NCBI RefSeq assembly: GCF_021504595.1
Contig: NZ_JACSGT010000002.1
Coordinates: forward strand, 310,001-374,000
Direction: 5' to 3'
DNA length: 64,000 nucleotides
DNA from: Chryseobacterium indicum
Lineage (GTDB): Bacteria > Bacteroidota > Bacteroidia > Flavobacteriales > Weeksellaceae
Shown in pieces: positions 26,068 to 35,043 of the stretch (the stretch's first letter is position 1; every line of letters starts with the position of its first letter). Under the pieces are notes generated by a model. The model searched no databases and was not told where the DNA came from. It saw only the letters and a program-made list of their open reading frames with translations. Position numbers and translations under genes: made by a program.

Positions 26068-27930
26068 ATGATTTCAGAAATATATGATGTAATAGTAGTC
26101 GGTGCTGGTCACGCAGGATGTGAAGCAGCCGCTGCAGCAGCCAATTTAGGTTCAAAGACGCTGCTTATTACAATGAATATGCAGACCATCGGACAGATGA
26201 GCTGCAACCCTGCAATGGGAGGAATTGCAAAAGGACAGATCGTAAGAGAGATTGATGCGATGGGAGGATATTCCGGAATTGTAGCAGACAAATCTGCGAT
26301 CCAGTTCAAGATGCTGAATCTTTCAAAAGGTCCTGCCATGTGGTCACCAAGAACACAAAACGACAGAATGCTTTTCGCGGAAGAATGGCGTTTGGCTTTA
26401 GAAAATACACCCAATCTTGATTTCTTTCAGGACATGGTAAAGCAGCTTATTATCGAAAATAATAAAGTTGCCGGAGTGGTTACTTCATTAGGAATAGAGA
26501 TCAAAGGACGTTCTGTAGTTCTTACCAACGGAACTTTCCTTAATGGTTTGATCCACGTTGGAGACAAACAATTAGGAGGCGGAAGAATGGGCGAACCAAG
26601 AGCTTTCGGAATTACAGAACAGCTCGTTTCTTTAGGCTTTGAAGCAGGAAGAATGAAGACAGGTACCCCACCCCGCGTAGACGGAAGAAGTCTGGATTAT
26701 TCTAAAATGGAAGAACAGAAAGGAGATGAAAATCCTCAAAAATTCAGCTACTTAGATACCCCTAAATTAACCAAACAATTAAGCTGCCACATCGTTTATA
26801 CCAATGAAACTGTACATGATATTTTACGTGAAGGTTTCGACAGAAGCCCAATGTTCAATGGTACGATCCAAAGCTTAGGACCAAGATATTGTCCGAGTAT
26901 TGAAGATAAGATCAACCGTTTTGCAGAGAGAAACAGACACCAGTTGTTTGTAGAACCTGAAGGATGGAAAACAGTAGAGATCTATGTAAACGGATTCAGT
27001 TCTTCCCTTCCGGAAGATGTGCAGATCAAAGCAATGAAACATATTCCGGGATTTGAAAACGTAAAGGTATTCCGTCCGGGCTATGCCATTGAATATGATT
27101 ACTTCCCTCCTACCCAATTGAAGCATACCTTGGAAACAAAATTAATTGATAATTTGTACTTCGCGGGACAGATCAACGGGACAACAGGATATGAAGAAGC
27201 AGCCGGACAAGGTCTTATTGCCGGAATCAACGCTCACAACAAAGTAAAAGAACAGGATGAATTTATCCTTAACAGAGACGAAGCTTACATCGGAGTTTTA
27301 ATTGATGATCTTATCACAAAAGGAACAGAAGAGCCGTACAGAATGTTTACCTCAAGAGCAGAATACAGACTTCTTTTAAGACAGGATAACGCAGACATCA
27401 GATTAACACAAAAAGCCTTTGATTTAGGTCTGGCTAAAGAAGAACGACTAAAAAGAGTAAACGAGAAAGTCGCTCAGAGTGAGGAACTTGAAAACTTCCT
27501 TCGCGAAACTTCTTTAAAACCGGGAGTAATTAATCCTATTCTGGAAACTATCGAAAGTAGTCCTGTTGATCAGGCTTACAGAGCAGCGCAAATTCTTACC
27601 AGACCCAATATGACGTTGGAAAAGCTGGATCAGATCGACTTTATCAACGAAGTTTCTTCTAAATTTGATGATGAAGTAAGAGAACAGGCAGAAGTGAATA
27701 TCAAATACAGAGGCTATATTGAAAAAGAAAAAGAAAATGTTGCCAAACTGAACCGTCTGGAAAACATTAAAATTCCGGAAGATTTCGATTATACAAAGAT
27801 CTCAAGTCTTTCCGCAGAAGCCAAACAGAAGATGACGAATGTTAAACCAAAAACAATTGCACAGGCTGGAAGAATCAGCGGAGTTTCGCCAGCAGATATT
27901 AACGTTTTATTAGTTTATTTAGGGCGATAA
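26068..27930 (+). CDS. mnmG: tRNA uridine-34 modification enzyme MnmG
   Basis: The 620-residue protein matches MnmG/GidA from end to end: FAD-binding VIVVGAGHAGCEAAAAAA at the N-terminus, SCNPAMGGIAKGQIVREIDAMGG, LTNGTFLNGLIHVG, GRMKTGTPPRVDGRS, the FAGQINGTTGYEEAAGQG segment, FTSRAEYRLLLRQDNAD, and the C-terminal GRISGVSPADINVLLVYL. With MnmE it installs the carboxymethylaminomethyl group on wobble uridine. mnmG is often close to the replication origin. Here it is bracketed by two perfect parS palindromes, 46 bp before and 9 bp after the coding region. Confidence 0.97.
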   Translation: MISEIYDVIVVGAGHAGCEAAAAAANLGSKTLLITMNMQTIGQMSCNPAMGGIAKGQIVREIDAMGGYSGIVADKSAIQFKMLNLSKGPAMWSPRTQNDRMLFAEEWRLALENTPNLDFFQDMVKQLIIENNKVAGVVTSLGIEIKGRSVVLTNGTFLNGLIHVGDKQLGGGRMGEPRAFGITEQLVSLGFEAGRMKTGTPPRVDGRSLDYSKMEEQKGDENPQKFSYLDTPKLTKQLSCHIVYTNETVHDILREGFDRSPMFNGTIQSLGPRYCPSIEDKINRFAERNRHQLFVEPEGWKTVEIYVNGFSSSLPEDVQIKAMKHIPGFENVKVFRPGYAIEYDYFPPTQLKHTLETKLIDNLYFAGQINGTTGYEEAAGQGLIAGINAHNKVKEQDEFILNRDEAYIGVLIDDLITKGTEEPYRMFTSRAEYRLLLRQDNADIRLTQKAFDLGLAKEERLKRVNEKVAQSEELENFLRETSLKPGVINPILETIESSPVDQAYRAAQILTRPNMTLEKLDQIDFINEVSSKFDDEVREQAEVNIKYRGYIEKEKENVAKLNRLENIKIPEDFDYTKISSLSAEAKQKMTNVKPKTIAQAGRISGVSPADINVLLVYLGR

Positions 27931-27938
27931 AACGAAAA

Positions 27939-27954
27939 TGTTTCACGTGAAACA
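27939..27954. other. parS centromere-like site 2
   Basis: A second exact TGTTTCACGTGAAACA, 8 bp after the mnmG stop; the palindrome extends to 20 bp (27937-27956). The two sites are 1932 bp apart and enclose mnmG precisely. Confidence 0.9.
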
Positions 27955-28042
27955 TTCATAAAAATACAATCAAAAATTAAGGTATTTATGAGCTTATACA
28001 AAGGTCTGAATATCTTAATTTTTAATTTTAAAGAAAAATCAA

Positions 28043-28864
28043 ATGAAAATAAAAGATCATTTTCTATCTCAGGAAATTTTTGAAATTATTGAAACAGATA
28101 CCAAAGGAGTTTTCAAAACCTCCCCTATTCCATCCAATATTTCAAAATATTATGAAAGTGAAGATTATATTTCCCATCATCAGGATTCCGGAAGTCTTAA
28201 AGAAAAACTGTATAAATTTTTACAGTCCTTTAATTTGCAGTACAAAAAAAATATCCTTTTAGACCGAATCAGCAAAGGATCAAAAGTTTTGGATTACGGT
28301 TGCGGAGCCGGAGAATTTGTAAAGTTTATAGAAAATGATTTCGAAACTTTCGGTTTTGAACCGGATGCAGATGCAAGAAAAGCAGCGCAGAATAAAATTT
28401 CAAAAGCTGCTATTTTAGATAATATTCATTCCATTGAAGATAAAAGTCTGGACGCAATTACTTTATGGCATGTTTTTGAACATATCGAAAATCAGGACGA
28501 GATGCTGGAAATTTTCAACCGTAAACTGAAAGACAAAGGACTGTTGATTATTGCCGTTCCCAATCCTACTTCTTACGATGCGAAACATTATAAAGAATAT
28601 TGGGCGGCGTATGATGTTCCGAGACACATCTATCATTTTTCAAAAAAAGGTATGGAAAATCTGATTGCCAAAAAACCCAACTGGAAAATGAGAAAAATCA
28701 AACCGTTGATTTTAGATTCTTATTACATCTCTATGCTAAGCGAAAAATATAAAAAATCAACCCTGTTTTGGCTAAATGCAACGATCTTCGGAACGATTTC
28801 TAACGTAAAAGCCCTTTTTTCGAACGAATTTTCAAGTTTGATATACATTATCGAAAAAAAGTAG
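28043..28864 (+). CDS. Class I SAM-dependent methyltransferase
   Basis: The 273-residue protein carries the SAM-binding motif VLDYGCGAGEFVKF (about residues 82-95), an acidic residue after FGFEPDADARKAA, and the later strand SLDAITLWHVFEHIENQDEMLEI. The pattern is that of small-molecule methyltransferases of the UbiE/Coq type (methyltransf_11/23). In Flavobacteria this gene commonly follows mnmG. The substrate is unknown; the N-terminal about 40 residues could be a substrate-specific extension. A strong terminator follows 60 bp downstream. Confidence 0.9.
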   Translation: MKIKDHFLSQEIFEIIETDTKGVFKTSPIPSNISKYYESEDYISHHQDSGSLKEKLYKFLQSFNLQYKKNILLDRISKGSKVLDYGCGAGEFVKFIENDFETFGFEPDADARKAAQNKISKAAILDNIHSIEDKSLDAITLWHVFEHIENQDEMLEIFNRKLKDKGLLIIAVPNPTSYDAKHYKEYWAAYDVPRHIYHFSKKGMENLIAKKPNWKMRKIKPLILDSYYISMLSEKYKKSTLFWLNATIFGTISNVKALFSNEFSSLIYIIEKK

Positions 28865-28924
28865 AAAATCGAAATTTAAGCCATTTCTGAAGGTCGATTT
28901 TTCAGAATTTGAGTCATGAAAATC

Positions 28925-28952
28925 AAAATCCCGGGAAATTGTCCGGGATTTT
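28925..28952 (+). terminator. Intrinsic terminator after methyltransferase
   Basis: AAAATCCCGG and CCGGGATTTT form a perfect 10-bp stem around an 8-base loop, followed by ATTTTTTA. Confidence 0.85.
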
Positions 28953-29440
28953 ATTTTTTATCGACTCCCCTACCCTAGTCAAATTTTCAGAATATATTTT
29001 TCACAAAACTAAATTTTTTGAAAAATCACTCCAGAATTTTAAAATCTGTTAGTAAAAAGTTAGTAACTCAAGATTTGAACATATTTTTTACCATAAGACT
29101 TTTCGCAAAAATTAAATTTGAATTTTATGTGAATGAGAAAAATCAAAAATATTCTAAAAACTTCAATTTTTAGCTATTTGAGAATTTTGAAAATTTTGAT
29201 CAATACAACCATTATCTTATTTTTTTACTTTAAGATTAATTTTCAAAATAGCACACATACGAGCAACTAAGTAAAAAATGAATCAGCAAAAAAATTTAAT
29301 CCATTCAGAATTTCAATTCACAAGTAATCTTCATAATTTGAAAAATTATTTATAGATACATCAAAAATGAAAATTTTTAATTTGCTCTTCGTATTCTAAA
29401 TTGAAAATAAAAAATTCCTTTTTCATAATAATTAAAAAAA
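28953..29440. other. AT-rich gene-free spacer
   Basis: No recognisable gene is present in these about 490 bp. One 45-codon frame (29133-29270, plus) would encode a Lys/Ile-rich peptide with one hydrophobic stretch. It lacks a good ribosome site, and such frames are common by chance in AT-rich DNA. I leave it as non-coding. Confidence 0.5.
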
Positions 29441-29531
29441 CTTTGAGTTCTTCGCTGAGTGAAACGCCTTTGGGAACTTAAAAACAGCTGGTATATAAAA
29501 AAATCTTAGCGATACTTTGCGTTAAAAAGTA
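29441..29531 (+). repeat. Dispersed repeat family R, copy near pgk
   Basis: CTTTGAGTTCTTCGCTGAGT, ACGCCTTTGGGAACTTAAAA, then AAAATCTTAGCG and ACTTTGCGTTAAAA appear in the same order as in the copies within the NAD cluster (for example 58371-58466). It follows no gene start here, so it is not tied to the NAD genes alone. Confidence 0.6.
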
Positions 29532-29585
29532 GTAATATTAATAACACATAATCAAATAAAAAAATTTCAAGTTGAGCAAAAATAA

Positions 29586-29612
29586 AAGTCCACCGAAAAA
29601 ATCAGCGGACTT
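29586..29612 (-). terminator. Terminator of pgk
   Basis: Read on the minus strand, AAGTCCGC and GTGGACTT pair over 8 bp with one G-U pair, then comes a T-rich run. On the plus strand the same position is an A-C mismatch, so this is a minus-strand signal, 21 bp after the pgk stop. Confidence 0.65.
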
Positions 29613-29633
29613 AAGATATATAAATTAATTTTC

Positions 29634-30824
29634 TTAATTGTTAATGGCAGCAACACCCGGAAGTTCCAAACCTTCCAGACTTTCCAACATCGCTCCTCCT
29701 CCGGTAGAAACATAACTTACTTTTTCTCCGTAACCGAATTGCTTCACAAACGCAACACTGTCTCCTCCTCCAACTAAAGAGAAAGCTCCCAATTTTGTAG
29801 CTTCGGCAATACTGTCTCCCAACGCAACTGTTCCTGCAGCAAAGTTAGACATTTCGAAAACTCCGATCGGTCCGTTCCAAAGAATCGTTCTGGAATTTAA
29901 CAATACATCATTAAACTGATCTCTCGATTTCGGACCTGCATCCAGTCCCATCCAACCTTCAGGAATTTCGTAAATATCCACTTCTTTTCTGTCGGCATCA
30001 TTACTGAAACTTTCAGCAATTACTGTATCAGACGGAAGATAAACTTTTACTTTATGTTCCTTCGCTTTTTCTAAAATCTCCAGTGCTAAAGGTAACTTAT
30101 CTTCTTCCACTAATGAAGTTCCGATCTTTCCGCCTAAAGCCTTAATGAAAGTAAACGCCATTCCTCCTCCGATGATTAAATTATCAACTGCCGGTAAAAT
30201 ATTTTCTATAATGGTAATTTTAGTTGAAACTTTAGAACCACCAAGAATAGCTGTAACAGGTCTTTCACCGCTTTTTAATACTTTATCAATTGCCTGAAGC
30301 TCTTTAGCCATCAGTAAACCGAAAAATTTAGTTGATGGAAAAAATTTAGCAATAACCGCCGTTGAAGCATGTGCTCTGTGAGCTGTCCCGAATGCATCAT
30401 TCACATATGCATCTGCTAATTTAGAAAGCTGTTCTGCAAAAGCTTCATCACCTTTTTCCTCTTCGTTATGAAAACGCAGATTCTCCAGCAAAAGAATTTC
30501 CCCCGCCTTAAGCTCAGAAGCAGCCTTTTCAGCCTTTTCTCCTACACATTCGTCTACAAACTTAACTTCATGTCCTAAAACCTCAGAAACTTCGTCTACG
30601 ATATGTTTCAGCGAAAACTCGTCTTTAACCTCCCCTTTTGGTCTTCCCAAGTGAGCCATCAGAATTACAGAACCACCATCTTTAAGGATTTTATCCACGG
30701 TCGGCTTTACCGCAACAATTCTCGTATTGTCTGTAACTTTCATCTGGTCGTCCTGCGGAACATTGAAATCCACTCTTACAAGCGCCTTCTTTTCATTGAA
30801 ATTGAAATCATTGATTGTTTTCAT
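29634..30824 (-). CDS. pgk: Phosphoglycerate kinase
   Basis: The 396-residue enzyme matches Pgk across its length: [13 protein letters not shown] with the substrate-binding Asp and Asn, [58 protein letters not shown] and the C-terminal nucleotide loop [11 protein letters not shown] plus [13 protein letters not shown]. It interconverts 1,3-bisphosphoglycerate and 3-phosphoglycerate with ATP formation in glycolysis. It is a single gene with its own promoter (TACATTTG at 30932-30939) and terminator, and lies on the minus strand immediately left of the putative origin. Confidence 0.97.
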   Translation of the reverse strand: MKTINDFNFNEKKALVRVDFNVPQDDQMKVTDNTRIVAVKPTVDKILKDGGSVILMAHLGRPKGEVKDEFSLKHIVDEVSEVLGHEVKFVDECVGEKAEKAASELKAGEILLLENLRFHNEEEKGDEAFAEQLSKLADAYVNDAFGTAHRAHASTAVIAKFFPSTKFFGLLMAKELQAIDKVLKSGERPVTAILGGSKVSTKITIIENILPAVDNLIIGGGMAFTFIKALGGKIGTSLVEEDKLPLALEILEKAKEHKVKVYLPSDTVIAESFSNDADRKEVDIYEIPEGWMGLDAGPKSRDQFNDVLLNSRTILWNGPIGVFEMSNFAAGTVALGDSIAEATKLGAFSLVGGGDSVAFVKQFGYGEKVSYVSTGGGAMLESLEGLELPGVAAINN

Positions 30825-30931
30825 ATGTACATTTTATATTTTTTCGGGTGAAGTGAACCGACTTTGAGAATCCATTGGCTTCATTTTTTCCGGCAGGTCG
30901 GGTTCATTCATTTCTTTCAAATTTTGTTTCA

Positions 30932-30939
30932 CAAATGTA
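30932..30939 (-). promoter_or_regulatory. -7 promoter box for pgk
   Basis: TACATTTG on the minus strand fits TAnnTTTG and would give a leader of about 100 bases. Confidence 0.45.
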
Positions 30940-31257
30940 AGATTTTAAAATTTTCAGAACGATTCAAGCTTTGAAAAGTTTTCAAAAAGTTTCCCGCAGA
31001 CTCATCATTCATCAATCAACATAATTTCTTTTCTCTTAAAAAAAGAAAATGATACTGTTGTTGAGTATTGTTAGTTTAGGGGATAAATTTTAATGAAATA
31101 ATTTACCACATTTAATTTTAAGCCAATTCACAACTTATATACATTGTAATTAGCTGATATAACAGTATTTCACATCGTTATTAACAAATGTGGGTAACTT
31201 TATAAAAACATTATTATTAATAAATATTTTATGGAAAATCCTGAGAATTCTCCCCAA

Positions 31258-31265
31258 TAACTTTG
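31258..31265 (+). promoter_or_regulatory. Promoter-like box inside candidate oriC
   Basis: TAACTTTG followed by TGTAAAA. The same TAACTTTGTGT occurs again at 31416-31426, so the region holds a direct repeat of a promoter-like element. Confidence 0.35.
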
Positions 31266-31415
31266 TGTAAAAAAATGTGGGATCTATGAAAGTAAAATTC
31301 CATTACAAAATTTTTCAATGTTACGAAACTTTAGTTTTAGAACTTTTTTCAACAGTTACCCACAAGCGTTTTCACAATTAACTCGCAAAAATTTAAGACT
31401 TATCCACATTATACT

Positions 31416-31423
31416 TAACTTTG
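31416..31423 (+). promoter_or_regulatory. -7 promoter box for rpiB, next to DnaA box
   Basis: TAACTTTG lies 38 bp before rpiB. The perfect DnaA box at 31400-31408 is 7 bp upstream, between the -7 and -33 positions, so DnaA binding could block this promoter. Confidence 0.5.
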
Positions 31424-31460
31424 TGTGGAATAAATCTATTAAAGGCTTAATACAAGTATT

Positions 31461-31895
31461 ATGAAAAGAAAAATAGCAATTGCTGCAGACCATGCAGGCT
31501 ATGAATACAAGGAGATTGTTAAGAACTATCTTTCAGAACGATTTGAAATTCAGGATTTTGGCACGTTTTCCACAGACAGTGTGGATTATCCGGACTTTGT
31601 ACACCCCGCTGCTACATCTGTTGAAAACGGAGAAAATGAACTTGGAATTTTGCTATGCGGAAGCGGAAACGGAGTTCAGATCACCGCCAACAAACATCAG
31701 AAGATTCGCTGCGCACTTTGCTGGATGCCGGAGATTGCTTCCTTAGCAAGACAGCATAATGATGCCAATATGATTTCGATCCCTGCGAGATTTATATCAA
31801 AGGAACTGGCTATTGAAATTGCTGAAAAATTCCTTTCTACTGACTTTGAAGGAGGTAGACATCAGAACAGAGTTGATAAAATTCCATTTTGTTAA
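31461..31895 (+). CDS. rpiB: Ribose-5-phosphate isomerase B
   Basis: The 144-residue protein is a standard RpiB/LacAB family member: IAIAADHAGYEYKEIVKNYL with the N-terminal Asp-His, VDYPDFVHPAA, GILLCGSGNGVQITANKHQKIRCALCW with the active-site cysteine and anion loop, ARQHNDANMISIPARFI, and FEGGRHQNRVDKI. It interconverts ribose 5-phosphate and ribulose 5-phosphate. The gene stands alone between the candidate oriC and its terminator. Confidence 0.96.
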   Translation: MKRKIAIAADHAGYEYKEIVKNYLSERFEIQDFGTFSTDSVDYPDFVHPAATSVENGENELGILLCGSGNGVQITANKHQKIRCALCWMPEIASLARQHNDANMISIPARFISKELAIEIAEKFLSTDFEGGRHQNRVDKIPFC

Positions 31896-31902
31896 ATATA
31901 TA

Positions 31903-31930
31903 AAGGCTTGTAAATCAAATTGCAAGCCTT
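31903..31930 (+). terminator. Terminator of rpiB
   Basis: AAGGCTTG and CAAGCCTT form a perfect 8-bp stem over a 12-base loop, followed by ATTTATTTTTTATTT. Confidence 0.75.
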
Positions 31931-31947
31931 ATTTATTTTTTATTTAG

Positions 31948-32229
31948 TATATTTGCAGCGTCCAATAGAAATTACAATCTATTATTTCCATACAAGCCTG
32001 TAGAAAATTTAAAAACACATTATTAAAAGGTTTTTCTCCACTCTTCTCCATATTTGTATTAAATTTATACAAAACTAAAACTTCCGTTGTAGAATAAATG
32101 GAAGGAAAATTGATGGGTTTTTACCAGTGAACTAAACTTTAAGATTTAAAAATCTCACGATTATTCGGTATTTTTTAAATCATTCTGATTGAAATGATCA
32201 GAATTAAAATTAACTAATTACAAATTAAA
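31948..32229 (+). promoter_or_regulatory. Promoter and long leader of rnr
   Basis: TATATTTG at 31948-31955 is a full -7 match placed right after the rpiB terminator. The start codon of rnr is 274 bp further on. The leader holds a small hairpin (AATAGA ... TCTATT, about 31967-31986) and no gene. I recognise no known riboswitch. A second internal promoter could exist, but I see no clear box. Confidence 0.4.
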
Positions 32230-34383
32230 ATGGCAAAAAAAAGAAAATATATAAGTCAGAAAAACGAACATAAACTAAAGGAAATCGGAAAACTGATCCT
32301 TAGATTTATGAATGAAAATTCCACAAAAGTCTATAATTATAAGCAGATTTCAGACGGAATAGATTATAAGAATCCAAGACAGAGAGAACTTGTGATTCAG
32401 GCACTGCACAGATTGCAGGCTGCCGAAAGAATAAAAGAAGCCGAAAAAGGAAAATACGTTCTTAACCTTAATATTAAAGGAACATTAACAGGAATTATCG
32501 ATTTCAACCAGTCCGGTAATGCTTATGTAAATGTGGAAGGTCTTGAAGATGATATTTTTATACACTCAAAGAATGTAAAAGATGCTTTGCAGGGCGATAA
32601 AGTATTAATTGTAACCTACACTTACAAAGGTAAAAAGCTGGAAGGCTCTGTTCTTGAAGTTCTGGAAAGAACGAGAACAGAATTCGTGGGAACTTTGCAA
32701 ATCGTTCCTCATAAAGATTTTGGTTTTGTGGTTTGCGACAAAAAGACCATTAATACCGATATTTTTGTTCCAAAACCTAAATTCGGAGGTGCGGAAGACG
32801 GCAATAAAGTAATTGTAAAAATGACGGAATGGAGACCGGGAGATAAAAATCCGGAAGGAGAAATTATCCAGGTTTTAGGAGCTCCCGGAGAACATGAAAC
32901 GGAGATCCACTCTATTCTTGCGGAATACGGACTGCCGTACGAATTCCCTGAAGAAGTGGAAAGAGATGCAGATAAAATAGACAGAAGCATCAATGAAGAA
33001 GAAGTTGCAAAAAGATGGGATATGCGTGGAATTACAACCTTCACCATCGACCCGAAAGATGCAAAAGATTTTGATGATGCTTTATCCATCAGAAAATTAG
33101 ACAACGGAAACTGGGAAATCGGAGTTCATATTGCGGATGTTTCGCATTATGTGGTTCCGGGAACAATTCTGGATGATGAAGCTTACCAGAGAGCCACATC
33201 AGTATATCTGGTAGACCGTGTTGTACCGATGCTTCCGGAAGTATTAAGTAATGATGTCTGTTCGCTGCGTCCGCACGAAGATAAATTCACTTTTTCAGCC
33301 GTTTTTGAGCTGAATGACAAAGCTGAAATCAAAAAACAGTGGTTCGGAAGAACGGTAATTCATTCAGACAGACGATTTACGTACGAAGAAGCACAGGAAA
33401 GAATTGAAGGAAAAGACGGCGATTTTAAAGAAGAAATACTCGTTTTGGATCAACTGGCAAAAATCATGCGTCAGAAAAGAATCAAAGACGGAGCGATTAC
33501 TTTCGACAGAAGTGAAGTACGGTTCAACTTGGATGAAAACAATGAGCCTGTTGGAGTTTACTTTAAAATAAGCAAAGATTCCAATCATTTAATCGAAGAA
33601 TTTATGCTGTTGGCGAATAAAAAAGTATCGGAATTTGTTTCTCTGAACAAAAGAGGGGAAATTTCACAGAATACCTTTATTTACAGGGTTCACGACGATC
33701 CGGATCCGGCAAAACTGGAATCTTTGAGAGATTTTGTGTCGACTTTCGGATATAAAATGGACTTGGCAAATACCAAAAAAGTAGCGGAATCTTTAAATAA
33801 ATTACTGCACGATGTAAAAGGAAAAGGCGAAGAAAATATGATCGAAACTCTGGCGATGCGAAGCATGAGCAAGGCGGTTTATTCTACAGAACCTATCGGT
33901 CACTACGGATTGGGATTCGATTATTACAGCCACTTCACCTCTCCTATCCGTCGTTATCCGGATTTAATTGCACACAGATTGTTGCAGCATTATCTTGATG
34001 GCGGAAAATCTCCGAACAAGGCAGATCTTGAAGAAAAAGCAAAACACTGCAGTTATATGGAAAGACTGGCGGCAGATGCGGAAAGAGATTCGATAAAATT
34101 CATGCAGGTTAAATTTATGGAAAAACATTTGGGAGAAACTTTCAACGGGGTTATTTCGGGTGTTGCGGAATTCGGTTTCTGGGTAGAAATTCCGGAAAAC
34201 GGTGCGGAAGGATTAATCAAATTAAGAGATTTGACCGACGATTCTTACTCTTATGATGCAAAAACCCACGCTGTGTACGGAAACAGGCATGGTAAAAAAT
34301 ACCAGTTGGGAGATCAGGTTCAGATCAAAGTGGTAAAAGCAAACCTGATTCAAAAACAATTGGATTTCAAGATTGTGGATTAA
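32230..34383 (+). CDS. rnr: Ribonuclease R
   Basis: The 717-residue enzyme has the RNase R domain order: an N-terminal helix-turn-helix-like part (about 20-75), two cold-shock domains (about 78-220, GFVVCDKKTINTDIFV), the RNB catalytic domain (about 260-600) with TFTIDPKDAKDFDDALS carrying the metal-binding aspartates and SHFTSPIRRYPDLIAHRLLQ, and a C-terminal S1 domain (FNGVISGVAEFGFWVEIPENGAEGLI). It degrades structured RNA 3'-to-5' in the cytoplasm. The following membrane protein gene overlaps its stop by one base. Confidence 0.96.
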   Translation: MAKKRKYISQKNEHKLKEIGKLILRFMNENSTKVYNYKQISDGIDYKNPRQRELVIQALHRLQAAERIKEAEKGKYVLNLNIKGTLTGIIDFNQSGNAYVNVEGLEDDIFIHSKNVKDALQGDKVLIVTYTYKGKKLEGSVLEVLERTRTEFVGTLQIVPHKDFGFVVCDKKTINTDIFVPKPKFGGAEDGNKVIVKMTEWRPGDKNPEGEIIQVLGAPGEHETEIHSILAEYGLPYEFPEEVERDADKIDRSINEEEVAKRWDMRGITTFTIDPKDAKDFDDALSIRKLDNGNWEIGVHIADVSHYVVPGTILDDEAYQRATSVYLVDRVVPMLPEVLSNDVCSLRPHEDKFTFSAVFELNDKAEIKKQWFGRTVIHSDRRFTYEEAQERIEGKDGDFKEEILVLDQLAKIMRQKRIKDGAITFDRSEVRFNLDENNEPVGVYFKISKDSNHLIEEFMLLANKKVSEFVSLNKRGEISQNTFIYRVHDDPDPAKLESLRDFVSTFGYKMDLANTKKVAESLNKLLHDVKGKGEENMIETLAMRSMSKAVYSTEPIGHYGLGFDYYSHFTSPIRRYPDLIAHRLLQHYLDGGKSPNKADLEEKAKHCSYMERLAADAERDSIKFMQVKFMEKHLGETFNGVISGVAEFGFWVEIPENGAEGLIKLRDLTDDSYSYDAKTHAVYGNRHGKKYQLGDQVQIKVVKANLIQKQLDFKIVD

Positions 34384-34895
34384 TGACTAAAATTGATAAA
34401 TATATCGTTTTTAGTATTCTTAATGCAGTTTTGGTATTTACTGTAATATTTAAAACGGTATTTAATTTTTATTGGTTTGTAGGAATTATTATTCTTCTGG
34501 TTATTATAAGTAATATTTTGATCAATAAAAACATTATCAGAATAGGAGTTTTAGGTAAAAATTATTTCTTTGGAATTACATTTCCAATGATCATAAATGC
34601 CTTTTTTCTGATTAATTATATAACCGGAATGAATCCTCAGAAAGAAACATATTGCTTTAAAAATATGATCGCTGAAGTTGGAGGAAAGTATAGTCATCAA
34701 AAAGGAAAGACAACTTATATTTATTTAAGTGACAATGCTTATGAATACTCCTACATGACAAGAAGTTTCTTTATTGATTATAAAAAAATGTGGGGAAACA
34801 ATCAAATCACTTATATCTTCGAAAAAGGTATTTTTGGGCTGAAGATTCGAAAAGATTTTAAATTTAGTTACAATGAAAATTGTCCGGAAAATTAA
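34383..34895 (+). CDS. Small membrane protein downstream of rnr
   Basis: The 170-residue protein begins at an ATG that shares its A with the rnr stop (TAATG), which suggests translational coupling. Three hydrophobic segments cover about residues 9-25, 28-48 and 58-80. The C-terminal half is soluble with beta-strand character (YEYSYMTRSFFIDYKKMWGNN). I do not recognise a family. Codon use is as AT-rich as that of nearby small hypothetical genes. It ends at a strong intrinsic terminator. Confidence 0.75.
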   Translation: MTKIDKYIVFSILNAVLVFTVIFKTVFNFYWFVGIIILLVIISNILINKNIIRIGVLGKNYFFGITFPMIINAFFLINYITGMNPQKETYCFKNMIAEVGGKYSHQKGKTTYIYLSDNAYEYSYMTRSFFIDYKKMWGNNQITYIFEKGIFGLKIRKDFKFSYNENCPEN

Positions 34896-34918
34896 CTGCA
34901 AGAAATTGCAGTTTTTTT
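34894..34918 (+). terminator. Terminator of rnr operon
   Basis: AACTGCAA-GAAA-TTGCAGTT is a perfect 8-bp stem with a stable GAAA tetraloop, followed by TTTTT. Confidence 0.88.
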
Positions 34919-34973
34919 ATTTTTAGAATAGATAATAATATTTTACAGTAAATAACATCAAATCATTTTCATA

Positions 34974-35004
34974 TTTGCTTTTTACAACATAAAAACTAAC
35001 TTTG
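34974..35004 (+). promoter_or_regulatory. Bacteroidetes-type promoter for LysE operon
   Basis: TTTG at 34974-34977 and TAACTTTG at 34997-35004 are separated by 19 bp, which is the best full -33/-7 match in the window. It would drive the transporter gene at 35044 and the genes that follow. Confidence 0.7.
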
Positions 35005-35043
35005 TATAAATAGATGAAATTATTTCATTGAAAACACCACTGA

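Larger units (their letters stand above)
31080..31440. other. Candidate replication origin (oriC) with DnaA boxes
   Basis: This AT-rich gap between divergent pgk and rpiB holds one perfect DnaA box, TTATCCACA (31400-31408), and two one-mismatch boxes TTACCCACA in opposite orientations (31189-31197 on the minus strand, 31356-31364 on the plus). Weaker TGTGTAAAA (31264-31272) and TGTGGAATA (31424-31432) matches are also present, with long A/T tracts for unwinding. mnmG and two parS sites lie 3-5 kb to the left. Genes on each side run away from the region. I infer oriC; strand-composition skew was not computed. Confidence 0.6.

Noticed and set aside
29133..29270. 45-codon frame with a hydrophobic stretch
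   Set aside because: Such frames are common by chance in AT-rich spacers. I see no ribosome site or partner gene.
31956..32229. Riboswitch in the rnr leader
   Set aside because: Only one small hairpin was visible and no known aptamer pattern.
32709..33104. 131-codon minus-strand open frame
   Set aside because: It is antisense to rnr, is Ser/Pro-rich and has no start context.
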